From CAITZA01 sp937915285 (GTDB taxonomy: Bacteria > Desulfobacterota > Desulfomonilia > Desulfomonilales > Desulfomonilaceae): a stretch of 64,000 nucleotides of DNA. Of the stretch, positions 60,086-64,000 are shown piece by piece. Each line of letters starts with the position of its first letter. The stretch's first letter is position 1. The notes under the pieces are model-generated. The model saw nothing but the letters and a program-made list of their open reading frames with translations. It did not search any database and was not told the origin of the DNA. Position numbers and translations under genes: made by a program. The stretch is from the NCBI GenBank assembly GCA_036821825.1, contig DAISIV010000008.1:40088-104087 (forward strand), read 5' to 3'.

Positions 60086-61660
60086 ATGCGTTCCGGGTTA
60101 AAAAGACCCCACCTGCTGGTTTCATTGCTCGTGTCAATGGCTTGCCTGTTGTGTTTTGCACAGCCGGCTTTTCCGCAAGTTCAAGAATCCGGTGATTCTC
60201 CCAAGTCCCTCCTACTTTTTCCCTTCAGTATTACTTCCGGCGAAAAAACCGCTGAACTGGTTTCTTTCATCGACCATGCCAACCGGACACTACGGGAAGC
60301 CATCGAGACTCTTGGCTCAGACTACAAGATCAGGACAGATCGAGATCTGGACCTTGGTAGTGGGCCTGATTCGTTAATTACGACGGAAATACAGGCAACC
60401 GAATTGGCCAGGAAGGCCCAGGTAGATTTAGCTATATTCGGTTTTGTAACCTTTGAGGAAGGCCATTACAGATTTCGAGGCTGGATGTGGGCCAAATCTT
60501 CTGACCGTTCTGTGGTAACCACGGACATCAGGGTTGAAAACATCCACGCGTTACCGGGTATTTTGCAGACTTTTATCGGCGCAGTGGCCAGGCGCCTTCA
60601 TGGCACCGCGAAGCTTCCGTTTTACCGTGGCGAGAATCCCGGCTCCGGTTCATTTCAGCAACCTGGAAGAGCTTCGTCATTGGTTAGCGTTCCGCGTAAT
60701 GTCGGCCCCTGGAGAAGTCCCGAGATGCCGTTGGCGATTTCCTCGGTAGACATCGGCGACCTCGACGGGGATGGAAAAAACGAAACAGTTTTTGTTGATG
60801 AATCGGGCATAACCATTTCCAGATTTGAAGCCGGTGGCTTACGGGCTCTCACCAGATATTCCCAACTGCCGGCTATATATATTTCAGCAGAAATTCAGGA
60901 CATTGATGATGACGGTGTTTCTGAACTGATCCTGTGTTATCAGTTGCCAAATGGGGTTGAATCGAGTGTATTGACATACAGGAACATGAATCTCACAGTT
61001 CTGAAAAGATTCCCGAATGTTATCCTGAAGACCTCTATAGAGCCTTCCCTGGGAAAGAAGCCGGTTCTTTTGGGGCAAAGAACAGACTCGGAAGAAATGT
61101 TTTCCGGTGAGATGATCCTTTACCGGATGGAGAACGGTTTGCCCCAAGAAGCTGGGAGTATAAAACTTCCTGCAGGGACGTTACTTCTGAGTTACGCGTC
61201 CGGCCATGTGGGAGACAAGAAAGAATTTCTCCGGCTAATCCTGAGTCAGGACCAGCGCCTCATGGCCTTCGATGAAGAGAACAGGTTGCTGGCGGTCAAG
61301 CAGGACCGTATGTACGGCATCAACAGGCGCCTGAGGCTTTCAACCAAGTCTGGAGCGAGGACGATAGTTCTTCCTGGCAGAATCCTTATCTCAAAAGCGA
61401 GCGCAGAGGGGTTCAATGAGCTGCTGTTGATCAAACAGGTGGACTCCGGTAGTTTGGTCGAAGCGCTTGGTTGGGATGGCGCCAAGTTTGTGGACAAGTG
61501 GAGAACCGTGACCAGTCCTGGCATAATATCGGATTTCCTGATCCGGGATTTCAAGAATGAGGGTGAGAATTCAATGGTTCTCGTGCTAGTGAACCCCCTG
61601 CTGTTCCCAAATCTTACAGGATTCAGAAGCGTAGTATTTGCCTACGACATGCTGCCCTAG
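60086..61660 (+). CDS. Exported FG-GAP/VCBS-type protein
   Basis: 524 residues with a signal peptide (about 1-30, ending AQPAFPQ). The N-terminal part (35-190) resembles the FlgT/TolB-like 'generate an additive score' fold: SLLLFPFSITSGE, IRTDRDLDLG, QVDLAIFGFVTFEEGHYRFRGWMW. The rest shows calcium-type FG-GAP motifs, DIGDLDGDGKNETVFVD and DIDDDGVSELILCY, that suggest a partial beta-propeller. Periplasmic or surface location expected. Similar proteins are common and uncharacterised in deltaproteobacteria. GAGGA lies 13 nt before the ATG, rather far. A sigma-54 promoter and terminator precede it. Confidence 0.75.
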   Translation: MRSGLKRPHLLVSLLVSMACLLCFAQPAFPQVQESGDSPKSLLLFPFSITSGEKTAELVSFIDHANRTLREAIETLGSDYKIRTDRDLDLGSGPDSLITTEIQATELARKAQVDLAIFGFVTFEEGHYRFRGWMWAKSSDRSVVTTDIRVENIHALPGILQTFIGAVARRLHGTAKLPFYRGENPGSGSFQQPGRASSLVSVPRNVGPWRSPEMPLAISSVDIGDLDGDGKNETVFVDESGITISRFEAGGLRALTRYSQLPAIYISAEIQDIDDDGVSELILCYQLPNGVESSVLTYRNMNLTVLKRFPNVILKTSIEPSLGKKPVLLGQRTDSEEMFSGEMILYRMENGLPQEAGSIKLPAGTLLLSYASGHVGDKKEFLRLILSQDQRLMAFDEENRLLAVKQDRMYGINRRLRLSTKSGARTIVLPGRILISKASAEGFNELLLIKQVDSGSLVEALGWDGAKFVDKWRTVTSPGIISDFLIRDFKNEGENSMVLVLVNPLLFPNLTGFRSVVFAYDMLP

Positions 61661-61810
61661 ACTAGGCCTCCCGTTTTTAATCATTGCTAAATTTGCATCG
61701 GTCTCTAACCTTAGCGAGAAGCTTGATTGCCGGTTTCACCCTGTTTCATCCAGCAATCTGACAGTCCAACGATGAAGGGTTTTAGGGAGAGACCCATCAT
61801 ACCCTCAGAC

Positions 61811-61844
61811 AAAAAAAAGCCTGCGTCGCAAAACGCAGGCTTTT
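61811..61844. terminator. Bidirectional terminator between the FG-GAP gene and hppA
   Basis: GCCTGCGT (61819-61826) pairs with ACGCAGGC (61833-61840); T4 follows on the plus strand and T8 on the minus strand. It most strongly ends hppA and can also end the convergent gene. Confidence 0.88.
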
Positions 61845-61874
61845 GATATCAAAGGCTCTGCCTTTTAAAGCAGT

Positions 61875-63965
61875 CTATTTAATGATAAACGGAACCAGCA
61901 GCAAGGCGACCATGTTGACGACCTTGATGACCGGGTTAAGGGCGGGACCTGCTGTATCCTTGTATGGGTCACCAACGGTGTCACCTGTAACGGCCGCTTT
62001 GTGAGCGTCGCTACCTTTTCCGCCGTGATAACCGTCTTCGATGTACTTCTTGGCGTTATCCCAGGTGGCTCCACCTGTAGTCATTGCGATAGCCAGGAAA
62101 AGACCTACGACGATGCTACCCATGAGCATTCCACCAAGGGCTTCTTTGCCGAGGATGAAGGCAACAGCCAAAGGAATAACAACGGGCAGTAACGAAGGAA
62201 TAACCATTTCCTTCTGGGCAGCTGCGGTAACCAGGTCAACGCACTTGCCATATTCAGCCTTTACGCCGGGCAGACCTTCTTTGAGTCCGGGGATTTCCCT
62301 GAACTGTCTACGAACTTCGTCAACGATCGATCCGGCTGCCTTACCAACGGCCAACATACAAAGTGCTGCGAAGAAATAAGGAATGATACCGCCGACCAGC
62401 AAGCCTACCAGGATCTTGGGATCTGAAAGGTCAAAGCTGATAGCCTGTTTTGATACTTCTTCGATCGCCCTTGTGTACTCTGCGAAAAGCACGAGGGCCG
62501 CCAGGGCTGCTGAGCCGATGGCGTAACCTTTTGTAACAGCCTTGGTAGTGTTACCAACGGCATCCAACGGGTCTGTTCTGTCTCTGACTTCCTGAGGAAG
62601 CTCAGCCATTTCAGCAATACCACCGGCGTTGTCGGTGATTGGACCGTAGGAGTCAATGGCGACAACGATACCGGTCATTGAAAGCATTGACACGACGACA
62701 ACGGCGATTCCGTAGAGACCGGTTCCCGGGCTACCCGAGAAACCACCGCCAATGGTGTATCCAAGAAGGATCGCGCCAGCAAGAACCAGAACCGGGAGCA
62801 CGGTTGAGATCATGCTGATGGCAAGACCGGCGATGATGTTGGTTCCATGACCGGTTGTGCTTGCCTGGGCCACATATTTGACCGGACCATACATACCAGT
62901 GAAATACTCAGTAATAACAACGATCAGACCGGTGAGAACCAGACCGATGACTGCCAGCCAGAATACTCCCATCGAGCTGATGGAATAGCCAACAGCGCCC
63001 TTCATCTCCAGAGGCATGCCCAGAGGCAGCTTGTCTGCGACGAAATAGAAGGCGATGGCGGCCAGGATTCCGGAAACTGCCATTCCACGATACAGGGCGC
63101 CCATGATGTAGAGGTCTTTCTCATTGGCGCTTCTGCTCAATTTAACAAAGAAGGTGCCGACTATTGATGCGATGATGGCCACACCACCGATGAGCAGCGG
63201 CATGAAGAAAGCGGCTGTGCCCGAACCGTAAATGGTAGCGCCCAGAAGCATGGCGGCAACGATTGTAACCGTATAGGTTTCATAAAGGTCAGCGGCCATA
63301 CCGGCGCAGTCACCAACATTATCACCAACGTTGTCAGCAATAACACCAGCATTGCGGGGGTCATCTTCCGGAAGGTCAGCTTCAACCTTACCAATAAGGT
63401 CAGCGCCAACGTCAGCAGCCTTTGTGTAAATACCTCCACCCACACGAGCGAACACGCTCATCAGTGAGCTTCCAAAACCCAAACCGACCAGTGCGCTAAA
63501 CACCTTGTGGGGATCGGGATCTCTAGCTAAAAGATAGAAACCGGCCACGCCAAGAAGAGCCAAACCGGTAACAACGATACCTGTGACCGACCCACCCTTA
63601 AACGCCACATCCATAGCGTCAGGCAAGCTCTTGCTCGCAGCGGCGGCCACGCGAACGTTTGCATTAACCGACACTTTCATTCCAAGGAAACCTGCCAGGG
63701 CTGACCCAATAAGACCAACGAGAAAACCTACCGCTGGCATCGAACCCAGGGTTAAAAACAGGATGACCGTCAATATCGCCGCTATTATCGCGACAACCTT
63801 GTATTGACGAGTCAAATACGCCATCGAACCTTCTGCTACGTAACTCGAAATCTCGCGCATACGCTCGTTCCCTGCGTCTTGCTTAAAAACCCAGCCCGCA
63901 GTAATCAAGCTGTAAGCAACACCTAGGCCACCACAAATTAGGGCAGCATAAATAACCCAGTCCAT
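61875..63965 (-). CDS. hppA: Proton-pumping membrane pyrophosphatase, potassium-independent type
   Basis: 696 residues, about 16 helices. Substrate motif DVGADLIGKVEADLPEDDPRNAGVIADNVGDNVGDCAGMAADLYE is intact, as is the C-terminal DTVGDPYKDTAGPALNPVIKV. The class mark reads GNTTKAVTKGYAIGSAAL: Lys in GNTTKA identifies K+-independent pumps, which move H+, whereas K+-dependent forms have Ala there. It conserves pyrophosphate energy as proton motive force, useful to an organism activating fatty or aromatic acids with CoA ligases. AAGGAGGT lies 5 nt before the ATG. Terminated at 61811. Confidence 0.97.
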   Translation of the reverse strand: MDWVIYAALICGGLGVAYSLITAGWVFKQDAGNERMREISSYVAEGSMAYLTRQYKVVAIIAAILTVILFLTLGSMPAVGFLVGLIGSALAGFLGMKVSVNANVRVAAAASKSLPDAMDVAFKGGSVTGIVVTGLALLGVAGFYLLARDPDPHKVFSALVGLGFGSSLMSVFARVGGGIYTKAADVGADLIGKVEADLPEDDPRNAGVIADNVGDNVGDCAGMAADLYETYTVTIVAAMLLGATIYGSGTAAFFMPLLIGGVAIIASIVGTFFVKLSRSANEKDLYIMGALYRGMAVSGILAAIAFYFVADKLPLGMPLEMKGAVGYSISSMGVFWLAVIGLVLTGLIVVITEYFTGMYGPVKYVAQASTTGHGTNIIAGLAISMISTVLPVLVLAGAILLGYTIGGGFSGSPGTGLYGIAVVVVSMLSMTGIVVAIDSYGPITDNAGGIAEMAELPQEVRDRTDPLDAVGNTTKAVTKGYAIGSAALAALVLFAEYTRAIEEVSKQAISFDLSDPKILVGLLVGGIIPYFFAALCMLAVGKAAGSIVDEVRRQFREIPGLKEGLPGVKAEYGKCVDLVTAAAQKEMVIPSLLPVVIPLAVAFILGKEALGGMLMGSIVVGLFLAIAMTTGGATWDNAKKYIEDGYHGGKGSDAHKAAVTGDTVGDPYKDTAGPALNPVIKVVNMVALLLVPFIIK

Positions 63966-64000
63966 CCACCTACCTCCTTGATTGAATAACAGAATTCTAG

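Overview
The window looks like chromosomal DNA of a Gram-negative, anaerobic or syntrophic deltaproteobacterium (Desulfobacterota), probably assembled from a metagenome. The pointers are an LPS export and KDO cluster, SurA, MreB and sigma-54, together with a tripartite TRAP transporter, an FmdE-family protein, a B12-binding radical SAM enzyme, cobU/cobT, a membrane pyrophosphatase, a LonB-type protease and PAS hybrid kinases. I see no phage, IS element, CRISPR array, rRNA or tRNA. One assembly gap of 100 Ns (22978-23077) is flanked by an exact 55-bp duplication and can be closed in frame.

Layout. 1-6.1 kb: ABC ATPase, a small possibly leaderless gene, a membrane-anchored SNase-like protein without catalytic residues, purD, a degenerate hybrid kinase with an intact receiver, a TetR regulator and an SCP2 protein. 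6.1-7.7 kb (-): cobU-cobT. 8.0-13.6 kb (+): acyl-CoA ligase-like gene, OMP-decarboxylase-like gene, flavin-type PPOX protein coupled to a PEP-synthase-like phosphotransferase, and a SemiSWEET-like membrane protein. 13.9-20.1 kb (+): kdsA-kdsC fusion, lptC, lptA, lptB, rpoN, hpf, ptsN, the classical envelope/sigma-54 cluster. 20.1-27.2 kb: thiC-like gene, MFS carrier, methyltransferase across the gap, pbpC, cysteine desulfurase. 27.4-31.1 kb: TRAP dctP-dctQ-dctM, divergent MaoC-like hydratase. 31.2-34.7 kb (-): ModA-like lipoprotein followed by a complete hybrid kinase. 35-37.9 kb (+): GNAT-like protein and radical SAM enzyme. 38.3-41.4 kb (-): site-2 protease, nnr, Hpt protein. 41.8-49.3 kb: moeA, then mreB, surA and mfd on the minus strand. 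49.6-55.2 kb: TPR protein, two small genes, rpoH, lonB, gmhA. 55.6-61.7 kb (+): RNase II/R, Nudix CoA hydrolase, FmdE, MBL hydrolase and an exported FG-GAP protein. 61.9-64 kb (-): H+-pumping pyrophosphatase.

How the genes work together. Envelope building is a strong theme: KDO synthesis (kdsAC), heptose precursor (gmhA), LPS transport (lptABC), SurA, PBP1C and MreB. Sensing is another: two PAS hybrid kinases, one of them apparently a pseudokinase, an orphan Hpt protein and a ModA-like lipoprotein that probably feeds the complete kinase. RpoN is encoded here, and one textbook -24/-12 promoter lies at 59975-59990, only about 30-50 nt ahead of an intrinsic terminator. That arrangement predicts either a very short sigma-54-dependent RNA or an attenuated leader for the exported FG-GAP gene, and it is the most unusual regulatory feature I see. 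Functional names come from recognised motifs read by eye; no database search was possible.
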